This document shows, piece by piece, positions 22,231 to 33,171 of a DNA stretch of 64,000 nucleotides. The notes under the pieces are model-generated. The model ran no database searches. It saw only the letters and a list, made by a program, of their open reading frames with translations, and was not told where the DNA came from. Source of the DNA: Ornithodoros turicata (Eukaryota > Arthropoda > Arachnida > Ixodida > Argasidae); NCBI RefSeq assembly GCF_037126465.1, contig NC_088202.1, positions 78,782,160 to 78,846,159 on the forward strand, read 5' to 3'. Numbering within the stretch: the stretch's first letter is position 1; each line of letters begins with the position of its first letter. The position numbers were made by a program, and so were the translations under genes.

Positions 22231-23409
22231 AGCGGTCTGGGATGGCGGTTTGGGATGACTCCTGATGTTGTTGACCTCGGGATTACGTCTAGCGCTTTTC
22301 AAACCGCCAATGCGATGAAGTGCTTAAAAAAGTAGTGACCACATAACCAGGCCACACAACGCTGCTGACGAACACAGCGCTTTCCGAGAATGACATATTG
22401 GGTCTGGCCACACGGCGCATCTGCGTTGCCTAGCAATGAGACGCCAGTCTCCCCCTTCTCCGGAGGAGAACTGCGCGCAGCCGAGCCAGCTCACAACCGA
22501 GGAAGCCGGTTTTGGATGGAGGGGACCCAACATGGACGGCGCGTTCTTGGAAGGAGAAACCACGTGACACGATCGGCCCAATCGAGGACACCGAACGGCG
22601 GCTCCGGCGCGGAAAAGGAATGCGATATAAAGCCCCTCTATACGGAAAAGTAGCGACAACCTCCCTCTCTCACTCCTCCTTTCGACGCGCGCGCCGCCTC
22701 GAAGGTTCCAGGGAGGAGAAATAGCAGACGACATCTGCCTCATCTCCATGCTTTTTCTGTGCCGGGAAATACTCCTGCGGCGGGCATATACACACAAATA
22801 TGCGCTGGATACTCATTAGAAACGTTGTCAAGGAAGTGCCGAACTGCAGGAGCAACGAAATTTCACAGAAGTCTTAAGCCGCAGAGAAGCGGGTGAGAAT
22901 GGCTACGGATCGCTACCGGCTCATCTCGAATGCATCTGCTGCAGCCGTCGGATTATCGGTGATAATGAGAAATTCGGAAGGCGAAATATGTTCTTCGGTG
23001 TCTGTGCTTGTGTATCAGCTCAGCACAAAATTTGTTAGACAGGGTCTCCAGGTGCGTTCGTCCTGCAGTGTTAGCGCCTTGCTTCTGACGGTCGATCCAG
23101 CAAATCTCATTAAGGTAAATACTGAGACGAAGCTCACCCGTTCCCATTGTCTCTTATTTTCAATAAACATATATTTCCCTCATCAATAATAACCTTTCCC
23201 GCCACCCCGTAATTGACAACGGCAAGAACCAGAGGACTGGCACCTCAGTGCTTGTGTATGTCTGAGTACGTTTCAGTTTTAGGCACTGGTTTTATCCGGT
23301 TTTAACTCTGTCCCGGGGACATGCAAGTTAAACTGGGTCCAACTATGTACCCATGCAAACAAAGAGTGCAAGCAAGTACATGTCTGCAAAACATTTATTT
23401 CACCACAGC

Positions 23410-26400
23410 CTATCGGATCTTACTAACAGCAGCCTGCATGCCCAGGCTCCTACTGCCACACTTTTGGCTGTTTTGCTGGCTCTGCACCAAAACAATATTT
23501 CTCTTTCTAACTAGAATGCGCATCCTTATTCTAAAAAATGTTGCTATTATAGCATCAGCAATGTCATGACAAGAGGGAAAGCAACCTGCCCTAACAAGTG
23601 CTCCCCGTACAGTTTTTCCCAACGTGCTAAGCGATAGTCTGTTTGTGATTAGGTTGTCTTGGTTCTCGCGGATGTAGCCCTCAGCAGCCTCTATGACATG
23701 CACCACAGCAGGCGATGGAACTGTCAGCGACATCTTTTCTTTGTTATATGCCTTCAGAACTGTAAGCTTGCTGCCTTTTGCCGTGCTTGTTATCGCAGTG
23801 CTGCAGTTTTCACACGAGATTGTCTTCTTGACTTGTGATGCAACGTACCCTGCGAGGTACTCCAAGGATTTTTGCTCTTGGTTGTCCAGGTCCAGGAAAT
23901 CCAAAGGACAAGCTACGTCATTTTCTTTTGGCCTCGACTTCTCATTCTGTGGCAGGCCTGTCAAAAGGAAACAGTCCTCTTCAGCATAGCTTCCATCCTT
24001 GCTGGGGCGAAGGAACTGTGCCATTGTTGCTGCACGTACTGCATATTTGAACTCGAGAACTCGTGGGACGGGGTTTTTCGAACGCAGTGTGGAGAAGAGG
24101 TTCTCTAATGCATCCTGGGACAAACGGCTCAGGAAGAGAAACTTATAGCCACATTCTTCGAGAAAATGTCTCTGCAGAATTAAGGCAGAGCTTGTTGCAA
24201 GGATAAAGCCAGTCTGCACTGGCTTCCAGGCAGCCTTTCTTGCATCACCAATAGACAGCACTTCAAAAAGCTGGATTACCCTATTCAGAAACTCAGTTGC
24301 TCTTCCATACTGTATGCCATCAAAGTTGCTGAGGGCTAGTTTTGTTGTCCTTGATGTCATTATGCGGAACCACTTGAACACCGTTTCGACGAACCATGCT
24401 GTCGTTAGTGCAGATTTGTCCAAGGTTCCATTGTCCACGAGTAAACGAAGTGCAGCGCTTGTGTCATTGTTCAGTAAGGTGAACGCGATTGACAGCAAGG
24501 CAGAACTGAAAGTCGCTCCTCATTTCAAGCCCTCTCACGTGAACCCAAGCCACTACGATAAAATGAAGGTGATGGTGAAGGCGTTCACCTTCACCTTCAT
24601 TTTATCGTAGTGGCTTGGGTTCACGTGAGAGGGCTTGAGATGAGGAGCGACTTTCAGGTCTGCCTTGCTGTCAATCTCCACAAGCTGCCTCATTGGTTGA
24701 ATAGATACCTCGTTGCTTGATAGGCCATGGGCTTTAACTATCTTCTCCGGCAGATATATCTTCTGACCATTAGTTAGGTGGCTCCTCAAGTTCTTGAATA
24801 AGTGGGGAACATCAGCCATGAAAAGCAGCTTTCTGTTTTCGTCGCAGGGATGGGAACACCAAGTTTTTGGTTTGCTATGCCTTCCAATGACAACACCAAA
24901 TAGCTTCCACAGGCCCTGGTTTCCACCACCTATACCGGTAACGATGACATCCACCTTCAGCGAAATGGCTTCACACTGCTTAATGATGTCAACGATGAAG
25001 TCCTTCACTGTCCCAGCATGAAATGAGTTGCCAGTCAAATGGTAAGCAACTGTTTGCTTCCAGCGTGTAGAGATGCCTCCGAGCATGAAGACTAGTCCAT
25101 GGGTGGCCAAGCAGTCAACCGGGAAAGTTCCATCTGCAAGGGGGACGGTTGAAGACGGTTGAAGCACGGAGCCTGAAGAAGGGTCGTAGGCAAGACTTGG
25201 AGCCAGTTGCACCTCATCAATCATTAAAGTGGCGTGACGTTCTTCAGGTGACATCAATTTTGCCTGCACATGAACGTTGGGTTTACTCGTATATCCAACT
25301 AAAAGGTGTCGTGCACCCTACCTATTTGTCATGCATGGTGTCAGGTGTCATGCATTTTATTTGTGCCTTTGTACCTTTTAGTGCGAGAGACTTCATGATG
25401 TCCTGTAGCAACCCTGTATGGAATTTGTAGCCCTCCAGATGTCTTTGCAGAGTCCGTTCGGAAGGCAACGGTTGACCAAGTTCCTTCACAGCATTGTAGC
25501 CTCGTGCTCCACACGATAGTCGTATTTTTAACGCCTTGACTACAGTCTTTCTGCCCCAGGCTGCGCCTTTCGTTGTTGGCCTCTGAAGGCACTTCACTTG
25601 GTCCTCATTTAGGTACTTCTTCAGTCTCGCGGCCATTCGTCTGTTGACAGCAATGGCATGACACCTCTGCTTTTGAGACAACTTGAGCTTCCGTCGTACA
25701 GTATCAGGCTCAGCTTCAAGTTGCTGAATCCTCTTGACCAGGGCTACATGAGTGGATGCATCTGGGTAAAAGAGTGAAACAACAGCTTACAATCTCAATG
25801 TACATGATAGCGGATGTCCAAACAGGCGATTGTTAGAATTAACACACCAAAAAGCCAGACAATACCTGTGGAACGTCGTTTACTCACCAGTCGTTGGATG
25901 ATCTTGTCCAGGTGTGCAGTCTCCTAAACTTGACACTGCTGTGGGCATAGCTGGACAAAATACACAAAATTCATAAGCATGTGCATAATCCTGTCACTGA
26001 GATTCACACCTACCAGGGCCTGGCTGGTGGCTGACAGGAATATCGGTAGAGGCTGTGAAGGGTAAACAAGCAAAGTGCAAATGTGAGACAAACAAGTACC
26101 CCTGGAGTGGAGCTAATGTACTTACCATTATCCATGTGCTGTGCTGGTGAGGCATCTACAGTTTCTCTTGAAGCTGTGGGAGTAGCTCTGACTAACAAAG
26201 AAGACATCCAAGCAATATTAGGAGACCGAAACATTTTCCCAGTAATTTATAAGGCAAGTCAACACTGTCCACATATTTGTCATCGCAGCATGCATACCTG
26301 GAGTCTCCGTTTGCACTCTTTTGAGCGGTGGCTTCCTCGTCTGTACCGGCGGCCGGTGGGAGAATATGCTCGGAATAGCAAATGGCTTGAGTTTCTTCTG

Positions 26401-26802
26401 TCCAGTATTTTCTAGAATTGCAGGCTCGAACTGGTCTATGGTGAAATGGTCCTATAGCAGAAACAAAATTCTGTTTATGACTGCCGTTAACCACACTGAT
26501 CAACCGCCGTACGCACGTTCGTGAAAAGTACGTGCCTAGAATCACTAAATAAGCTTGTTCAGTGACTCTATACATGCCCATGTAAGCGGGTGGCAACGGA
26601 CACCACGTAAGCAACAGTTTCAGTTCGTTACCTAGCACAGTCTCGTGCTCGCTGTTGGTGTAAAATCCTTGTGCCCGATCCTGTGCACCCACACCTTTCG
26701 TCTAGACTCATTGTCCTTGCCGCGAGGGATTGCAAAAAGCTTTTCCCTTCTTCACCCCTGCGGCAATCGACTGCGGCAATCGACTGCGCAGCAACCGGGC
26801 AT
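23410..26802 (-). pseudogene. THAP-domain P-element transposase, seven exons, inactivated
   Basis: Minus-strand exons by splice signals: 26802-26632, 26451-26298, 26191-26126, 26052-26014, 25950-25888, 25762-25322, 25263-23410. All junctions keep phase. Exons 1-2 encode the THAP zinc-binding DNA-binding domain (PGCCAVDC at the start, the third Cys at the end of exon 1, DHFTIDQFEP opening exon 2). Exon 6 has a probable leucine zipper. Exon 7 holds the RNase-H-like catalytic core: LMIDEVQLAPSLAYD, then DALENLFSTLR near the C-terminal half. Damage: TGA at codon 17 of exon 1, TAG as the last codon of exons 1 and 6, an inverted self-duplication in exon 7, and Gly where an Asp is expected (VIVTGIGGGNQ). 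A THAP9-like domesticated gene is unlikely given intact transposon ends. Confidence 0.88.
24487..24676. repeat. 93-bp inverted self-duplication in transposase exon 7
   Basis: Two 93-bp arms (24487-24579 and 24584-24676) are reverse complements with only a few mismatches, separated by 4 bp. On the minus strand the sequence runs through one coding arm (VEIDSKADLKVAPHL...YDKMKV), turns back through its complement to a stop, and then resumes normal coding (FTLLNNDTSAALRLL). The reverse copy is therefore extra sequence inserted in a formerly continuous frame. Confidence 0.93.
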
Positions 26803-27104
26803 GTTCGCCCTTTAGAGAAACAAATATGGTAAAGAAGAAGCAAAAACGAACTTCCGCAAGCAGAAATGTTAGTTTCCAACTTACCAGTACTGACAGTTGC
26901 TTGCAGGAACGTTAAAACAGTGGACGTTGCACAGGACAGCAGCTACAATGGTCACACCTAAGCGCCCACAACGCCCGCTGACCCGGAGGCTGGAGCCTTC
27001 ATGGCGGCGAAAAAGCACGTGCTGCGAACGGGACTATCAGCGAGCTCGGAGGCGATTTCAAAGCTTCTCGCTACTTTTCCGTATAGAGTGGCTTTAATGC
27101 GATA

Positions 27105-27836
27105 CTCTGTACCCCTGTTTAGTGACTCTAGGTGCAACAGGGCACATGTATCGAACGTCATAATATAAGTGGCTAGCAGCGTACGTGAACCATAGAACTC
27201 TTTCTCATTGAGTGGGAAGGCCCAAGTGACCTTAGGGGCTCAAAAGAAAATTGGGATATGAAGAATGCATAGTGGCTTGTTACACGTAATGGCAGTATCA
27301 ATTGTACGTAGCTCCGAGCTAGATTATGTGTTGAGCAACTGCAGGGGACGGCCGTGCACGTTTAATCCCTGTGGTTCCAAAGAAAAATAAAAAAAATAAT
27401 TAGAAAAACATTACGTTCATGTTCCATTACGTTTGCAATTAGCGCTGTAGCCAGATCCTAGAATTGCAATAGACACGTGATAGACAATAGGCACACGTTT
27501 TAATCTTTTAAACTCGTCCATCCTGCACACAAATGGAGGGGTGTGCAGAGCAACCTGAGCACGTTGTGCAAAGACGACGTGCTATACAACATTAACCATA
27601 GGTAGCACCAAAGCGATCATGCAATGCGTGAAAATGTTTTGAAAAAGAGACAACCGAGATGAAAAAACGAACACATTAACACGAAACAGGTTCCATCATT
27701 GTGCAGAGGTCCACTTGTGCTGAAGTAGGAACGCAGAGTGTCGCGCACAAAGGCTGCGCGCGGTGAATATCGTGCGCGCGCGCCGGAGGCATATCAAATG
27801 CCATATAGATTGGGTGACGCAGTTAGTTTGTGCAGT
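27105..27836. other. Harbinger interior, no other gene seen
   Basis: Between the P element's right flank and the 3' end of the Harbinger transposase. It holds only short chance frames. Confidence 0.5.
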
Positions 27837-29161
27837 TCACGAGAAGGATGGGTCACACTGCTCGAGCAAGTTATGGAGAACGCAAACTGTTTGTATGAGC
27901 AGGGACACTTTCTCTGCGGTTGCGTAAATTTTCGTATGAAAAATCCTGAAGCGATTTGAAAGCACTCCAAGTATGCTCTCTATAATCATCTGTGTTCTCG
28001 ATAGCCTACAGTTGAAGGTCCTCTCTTCCAGGTTGAGGGACAGTCCAGGGTAGGGATTCATGACATTTTCCGACAACGGGAATGCGTCATCAGCTACTAT
28101 CATGGCTGGCAAAAACAGGGCTGGGTTGGCGAGCTTTACACGTGTAGACAGGCTTGCGGTGCCATTTGAAACCTGCTTTCCAAATGGCGTTCTTGCCCAC
28201 ACGCCACCATGACTTGCAGAGCCTGGTGTATCAGTGTGAGCATACAATATATTCGAGCGCGAAAAGTATCATACTGAACGACTTCTTGTAGCTGTAGTAC
28301 AGCGACCTGCTTTTTGCAGGATTTCACGATTTCAACATGTTTGCCGTCCAGGGCTGCCACACAGTTAGGAAATTGCCACAACATCTGGAAGTCCTAGGCT
28401 TTGTCCAGCCACTCCTGTTCGGTTCTTGGAAGCTGTATCAAATGTCCAAATTCGGCCAGAATTGCTTTGCATGCGTCCCATAGAACGGCATTCACTGTAC
28501 TGTGACCCATTCGGAACTGGAACGCTAACGATGCTTGATTTTCTCTTGAAAATGATACCCATAATATCTACTAGTAGATAATACACATAATGACATAATA
28601 TCTGCTAGCGCGGCAGCTTCGGAACAATTATCCAATGCATAAGTGGATGCCTGCAATGCAGTGAACGGAATACAAGGTAAGGATGAAAACTGGCATTTCT
28701 TTCCGTGAACAAACTTTGACTACATATAAACGTTCGCTTGTACCATCAATACAAGTATATACATTACTTATACCATAATTAAAAGCTGCTCTTCCAACCA
28801 AAAGGGAAATAAAGATTTAATCTAAAAACAGCAATTGCTGCCTACCTGTCGCCAGGTATCGCAGCGTCATCGTCCGGCAGCCACTTGCCAGAACTAACGC
28901 GCATATTCGTGTCCAGCTTCACATACGCTTCTGTAATTTGTGGAGCATAACATCATATGTCTTAAGGTCCATTCTCAAAATACTCCGATGGGCGTTTGGG
29001 TCGTCTGCACGGAGATCAGGAATGAGACAGTTTTGCATTTCATGACGTTTCTTCAATATTCATTCCTTTGCCCACATCTCGTGTCGGTGTTTCATGTACC
29101 TGCACTCCTTGTCATACGGAAGAAGCGCCAGTGCAATAAGTTTTCTCTCTCGTTGATCCAT
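27837..29161 (-). pseudogene. PIF/Harbinger DDE transposase relic
   Basis: Reads from an ATG at 29161 on the minus strand: an N-terminal helical part (CRYMKHRHEMWAKE, then a TGA where Trp is expected, then LRADDPNAHRSILRM), a helix-turn-helix end (RTMTLRYLAT), and a donor at 28846/28845. After an intron ending at 28543 it continues with NQASLAFQFRMGHSTVNAVL, then the first catalytic Asp in CVAALDGKHVEI. Last comes the frame 28247-27837 with the second Asp (VADDAFPL) and the Glu (QMIIESILGVLSNRFRIF). The order matches the DDE_Tnp_4 family of Harbinger transposases. At least three frameshifts or stops. It sits next to the right terminal repeat and reads inward. Confidence 0.82.
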
Positions 29162-29346
29162 CCTACGCTAGACACAAACGAGATGCAAGTGCGAAGAGCG
29201 AAAAGGGATCAGAAAATTCATTGGCCGTCGGAAAACCGACTCGTGTGAATGCTAAGGACGAGCGGATGTCTTCAAACGGGTGGTGACCCCGTTTCCCTTG
29301 ACTACCCTCTCACTCCTTCAAGACGGTCTGCCGGCAGAAAACTGAC

Positions 29347-30894
29347 TTGTGTTAGTACAGGGTTACTGTGACACAAAGAGAAATTGAAGATTTACTTAAC
29401 CAACTTCCATCTCCTTGCGTTATTCTAGGTGTTTTCAATGCGCACCATTTCTGAGGCAATGCAAAGGTTGACTCTCGGGGGAAAGTGCTTGAAATAATTC
29501 TGTTATCATCGTCCTTTTGTCTTTTAAACGCAGGTTTGCAAACTTATGTGCACACACACTTCCACACAATCTTTTTCCGCAAGAGATCTCTCGTTTTGCA
29601 GTCCGTCACTCTTCGAGGATTTGGAATGGACTGTAGAGGAAGTGATCACTTTCCTGTGGTTATAAATTATCTGCCAACAGCTAAGTATCTAACAACCCGA
29701 CCACATATATGGAAACTTCAGCAAGCTGACTGGGGTATATTTTCAGCAAAATGCGATCTCTCCTTAATAAATTTTGATGGATTGACGATCGAACAGGCTA
29801 ACAACTGTTTCACAAACATTGTAGAGACAGCGTCTCAATCCATCCCACAAACCTTGGGTCGTCTCCCAAGGCGGCCAAAACCTTGGTGGACAAAAGAGTG
29901 TGAGTAAATGCGTAAACTTCAAAATCGCGCATGGGGTATATTCCGAAGGTACCTCACAACACAAAATCTCATCCTCTTTAAAAAGTCTGGAGCGAAGGCC
30001 AGGTGGACATGCAAACAAGCCAACAGGTCCTCACGGTGCACATTTGTATCATCACTATCTTGCTCTACACCAACTAAGTTTGTCTGGGACAGACTTCGGA
30101 AAATTAAAGGAGACCATTACGGTTTTGCCGTTCCACTATTTCACAGTAATCCCTGTGAAAACCTGGAAGAACACTCAATGCCCTTGCCCAACATTTTGAA
30201 AGCATATCAAGCTCGTCTCACTCTAGCGATGAATTTCGAAAATATAAGATGCAGGTCGAAAGGCAACCCATTCGAACGCATGGAGGCGACGAGTGTCTCT
30301 ACAACCAGCCTCTTGCTTTCACAAAGCTTCTGCGACCTCTGTCCTCAGCGAAGATCACGGCACATGGTGCAGACAGGGTACCGTACTCAATGCTTGAGCA
30401 CCTGTCTGAAGAATCAAAAGACCATCTGCCTAGGTTCTTTAATCGTGTTTGGGAAGAAGGTTCTATGCCATGCGCATGGAAAACCGCCAACGTCATTCCT
30501 CTCTTGAAACCCGGGAAGGACCAGTCAAATCCAAGTAATTACAGACCCATCGCTGTTACAAGCACTATTGGGAAAACATTTGAAAGAATGGTCAACAACC
30601 GTCTTGTCCATTATCTTGAGGACAATGAGTGTCTGACACAATTACAGCTTGTATTTCGAAGGGAACGTACGTTCTGCTATAGACCCCCTTGTCCGTCTCG
30701 AATAGACCATACGAGAGGCCTTTGTCAGGAGTCAGCATTGCCTTTCTGTTTTCTTTGATCTAGGAAAAGCATACGACACAGCATGGCGATACGGCATACT
30801 TAGAGACTTTTTGCTCTCGGAATACGTGGCCGCCTCCTGCGTTGTGTCAGTAACTTTCATGCAGACAGGGTTTTAAGGGCTCAGCTTGGAACTG
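29347..30894 (+). pseudogene. Second LINE: end of endonuclease and start of reverse transcriptase
   Basis: Begins directly after the Harbinger right end with REIEDLLNQLPSPCVILG, then FNAHHF and later MDCRGSDHFPVVIN (catalytic Ser-Asp-His, about 29625-29665). The linker (WKLQQADWGIFSAKCDLS) leads to the reverse transcriptase fingers: WKTANVIPLLKPGKDQ, NYRPIAVTSTIGKTFERMV (about 30475-30590) and palm motif FFDLGKAYDTAWRYGILRDF (about 30750-30815). Frameshifts lie near 29905 and 30250, and stops are present. It is cut near 30894. The piece continues in order from the fragment ending at 19683 and is followed by the RNase H piece at 34086. Confidence 0.8.
30762..30886 (+). repeat. 125-bp direct repeat, copy 1 (in the LINE)
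   Basis: Encodes the palm region of the reverse transcriptase. It is identical base for base to 32333-32457, about 1.57 kb downstream. Confidence 0.95.
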
Positions 30895-32332
30895 CACTAT
30901 CCAGGGGTCGGATTCACAAACGCGATCGTAATTGCGCTAAGACGTCGTAGCCTGCGACGCGCGTATGACGGCGTCCTAAGCGCGATTCACAAAGCTATCG
31001 TAGTGGAGAGGATACCCGCTTTGACGAGGAAGAGGAAGCTGCTCGCTTCCTGTCACGTGTACCTCCGAGAGACAGCATAAAGCACAACAGCCAAAGGGTG
31101 CGAGACTATGTTTTCGCTATGGTAACGATGACGAAAATTTGTAATCGCACCAATAAGAGTGGTCCCATTAGAAGAAGACGAAGTTGTTCGTCCCCAAATG
31201 TTCTGTTACTGCATGGTTACTGCACGTATGGTGAGCGAAAGGCATTGGAACACAGCCTTTACCGCAACATTCGAAAACGCGAACTTCTCCGTCCGTCGTA
31301 ATCATATCTCCGAAGCGTGACCTGTCAGCACGCCCACATTTTTTCTCCCTCCCCCTGTATCTGCCAGATTGCTTCAATTTCGGCCATCGCGGGAACTCCC
31401 TGCCGCTCCCAGGTGCTCTTTGCGCATGCGGTCACGTGGCCTTGAGGGCGCAAGAAGCGGCAGCGGGCCGGGCCCTTGGTAGCCACCTATCGGCAGGCCC
31501 ATCGTCACGACCCGGTTTCAGTCGCCGTTCAGCACACCATTCATTCTAGCTCACCATACTGCACGTGCTCTCGGTCTTTCGCTAGCGATAATGGATGCCA
31601 TGCAATCACAGGCGAAACGCGTTCGATGACACAGCAAATATATTCCCAGTATGTTCGTCTCGGGGAGGGGTGGGTGAGGGTGTTTTGTAAGCGGTGTGTG
31701 GCACTCAGTTTTGCAGCTTTTATGGCTTCTTTTGCCTTTCTTGCAGACAATTTGGTGTTGGGGGTGTCTTAGAGGGGTGTGCAGGGGATGCTTGAAAAAT
31801 CCCTGCGACCCGATTTTACGGAGCACAAAGTTGAAGCATTTGGTGAAGGTTACCAAGCAAAAAAGTGCCTCAATGTCACTTCGGGGATGGTCTCGAAGGT
31901 TCTGTGGAAAAGTGCAATGCGTTGGCGCGTATTACGGAGTCTTTGTTTGCCGTCTCCAAATCCACCGCTGTCAAATAACTCCGCCATCTTTCTTCGTAAG
32001 ACCGCTCGGAAGCTCTCGCAGGATTCTCCCGTAAGCTGCGAAGATTTTGCGACGCGCGCCCTTCGTGAATCTACACTTTGTCGTAACTTTCCCGTACGAC
32101 GGAGATACGAAGCCGAGCAAGCCGAAGCCCACGAGCAACGAAGCCGATCACGGGAATCGAAGCCGAGGAGTTCTTGAGCAGGCTAGTCCTGGGCTATGTC
32201 ATAAGTTACTTGAGTCTGACCTGGTTTTAGTCCCTACCATTACTGCATAGACATAGACAGACATAGACAAACATCGTTTGCCCCTTTTGTCCTGCTCCTT
32301 GCCCCAGGGGCGCGTTGCCAGGAAAAGCATAC

Positions 32333-32457
32333 AGGAAAAGCATACGACACAGCATGGCGATACGGCATACTTAGAGACTTTTTGCTCTCGGAATACGTGG
32401 CCGCCTCCTGCGTTGTGTCAGTAACTTTCATGCAGACAGGGTTTTAAGGGCTCAGCT
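32333..32457 (+). repeat. 125-bp direct repeat, copy 2
   Basis: Exact copy of 30762-30886. Its first 13 bases (AGGAAAAGCATAC) are repeated once more just before it. It is bracketed by GGGGCGCGTT (32307-32316) and AACGCGCCC (about 32464-32474), an inverted pair that may mark the insertion site. Confidence 0.95.
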
Positions 32458-32856
32458 AAGTTACTAACGCGCCCAGTGGCCAATCTCCCTTAGTGGCTCA
32501 CGGCCATCATCTCATTGGACGAAGAAGAAGGGACCTCGGATTTGCTAGGATTGGTCGCACTCTCATTAGTTCACGTTTCCACGGTTCACCACCAATGTGA
32601 AGTCGCAGAAAACCATACGGTAGAACTTCCTGCAGCCACACCGAGTCACCGTCGTCACGGGGAACACAAACTACGTATCGATATCTTTGCTGACGGCCCT
32701 TCGATTGGCAAGATGTGCCCCGAGTAAGAGTTAGAACACCAGACATGTGAAGACCTTCAGGTTTCATGCTCATCTACACGCAATGTTTTCGATGCTGCCT
32801 CTGGTTGGGAACGTGGTGCTCAGAACTGCAGCCCTGGAGGACAGCGAGCTTCAGAA

Positions 32857-33171
32857 ATGACCACATCCAGAGAAGCTTCAGGCTCGCCATCTCACACCTA
32901 TGCGGTTCGCGATCTAATAGCTATACCCGATGAACCCAATGCGGACCTTCTTTGTGACATGCCAAGCCAACTTCATCACCGGGACAAAACCTTGAATACT
33001 CTCAAGTTCCCTGCTGATGAAGCTTCGACTGGGAGGGTCGACGTAACGTCTGTCTCGGATGAAATCACAATGTCTGCCTCTGTTCGTGCCATCGCACACG
33101 TGTTGCCTGACATAGCATATCAACATCGCGCTTTATTTCGAGAAATCTTCGCCGCAAGTTTAATGCAGTGA
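32857..33171 (+). CDS. Unrecognised open frame
   Basis: Open frame of 104 codons from ATG 32857, open further upstream to about 32730 without another stop. Composition is protein-like (acidic, Ser/Thr-rich; e.g. VRDLIAIPDEPNADLLCDMP and the end ALFREIFAASLMQ), unlike the low-complexity frames in the satellites. No motif, splice signal or neighbour suggests a function. It may be a fragment of a transposon-encoded protein. Confidence 0.25.
   Translation: MTTSREASGSPSHTYAVRDLIAIPDEPNADLLCDMPSQLHHRDKTLNTLKFPADEASTGRVDVTSVSDEITMSASVRAIAHVLPDIAYQHRALFREIFAASLMQ

Larger units (their letters stand above)
22628..27096 (-). mobile_element. P-element-like transposon, complete (4.47 kb)
   Basis: Both ends carry a 29-bp terminal inverted repeat (22628-22656 and 27068-27096, TAAAGCC...GTAGCGA) differing at one position. 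It is flanked by a perfect 8-bp direct repeat, ATGCGATA (22620-22627 and 27097-27104). P elements have ~31-bp inverted repeats and 8-bp target duplications, and the only coding content is a THAP/P-type transposase on the minus strand. The element lies inside a Harbinger element and so is younger than it. The 22657-23409 and 26803-27067 stretches hold no other gene. Confidence 0.92.
19684..29346. mobile_element. PIF/Harbinger transposon (9.66 kb including nested elements)
   Basis: A 14-bp inverted repeat, GTCAGTTTTCTGCC (19684-19697) and GGCAGAAAACTGAC (29333-29346), bounds the insertion, with looser similarity further in. It splits the endonuclease of a LINE. At the right end, reading inward, lies a Harbinger transposase relic. 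At the left end is a spliced frame that may be the usual second Harbinger protein. Subtracting the nested P element (4.47 kb) and MITE (1.3 kb) leaves about 3.9 kb, a normal Harbinger size. No clean 3-bp target duplication is visible, so exact ends are inferred. Confidence 0.65.

Noticed and set aside
24314..25021. Plus-strand open frames over the P-element transposase
   Set aside because: Shadows of the minus-strand transposase exon and its hairpin.
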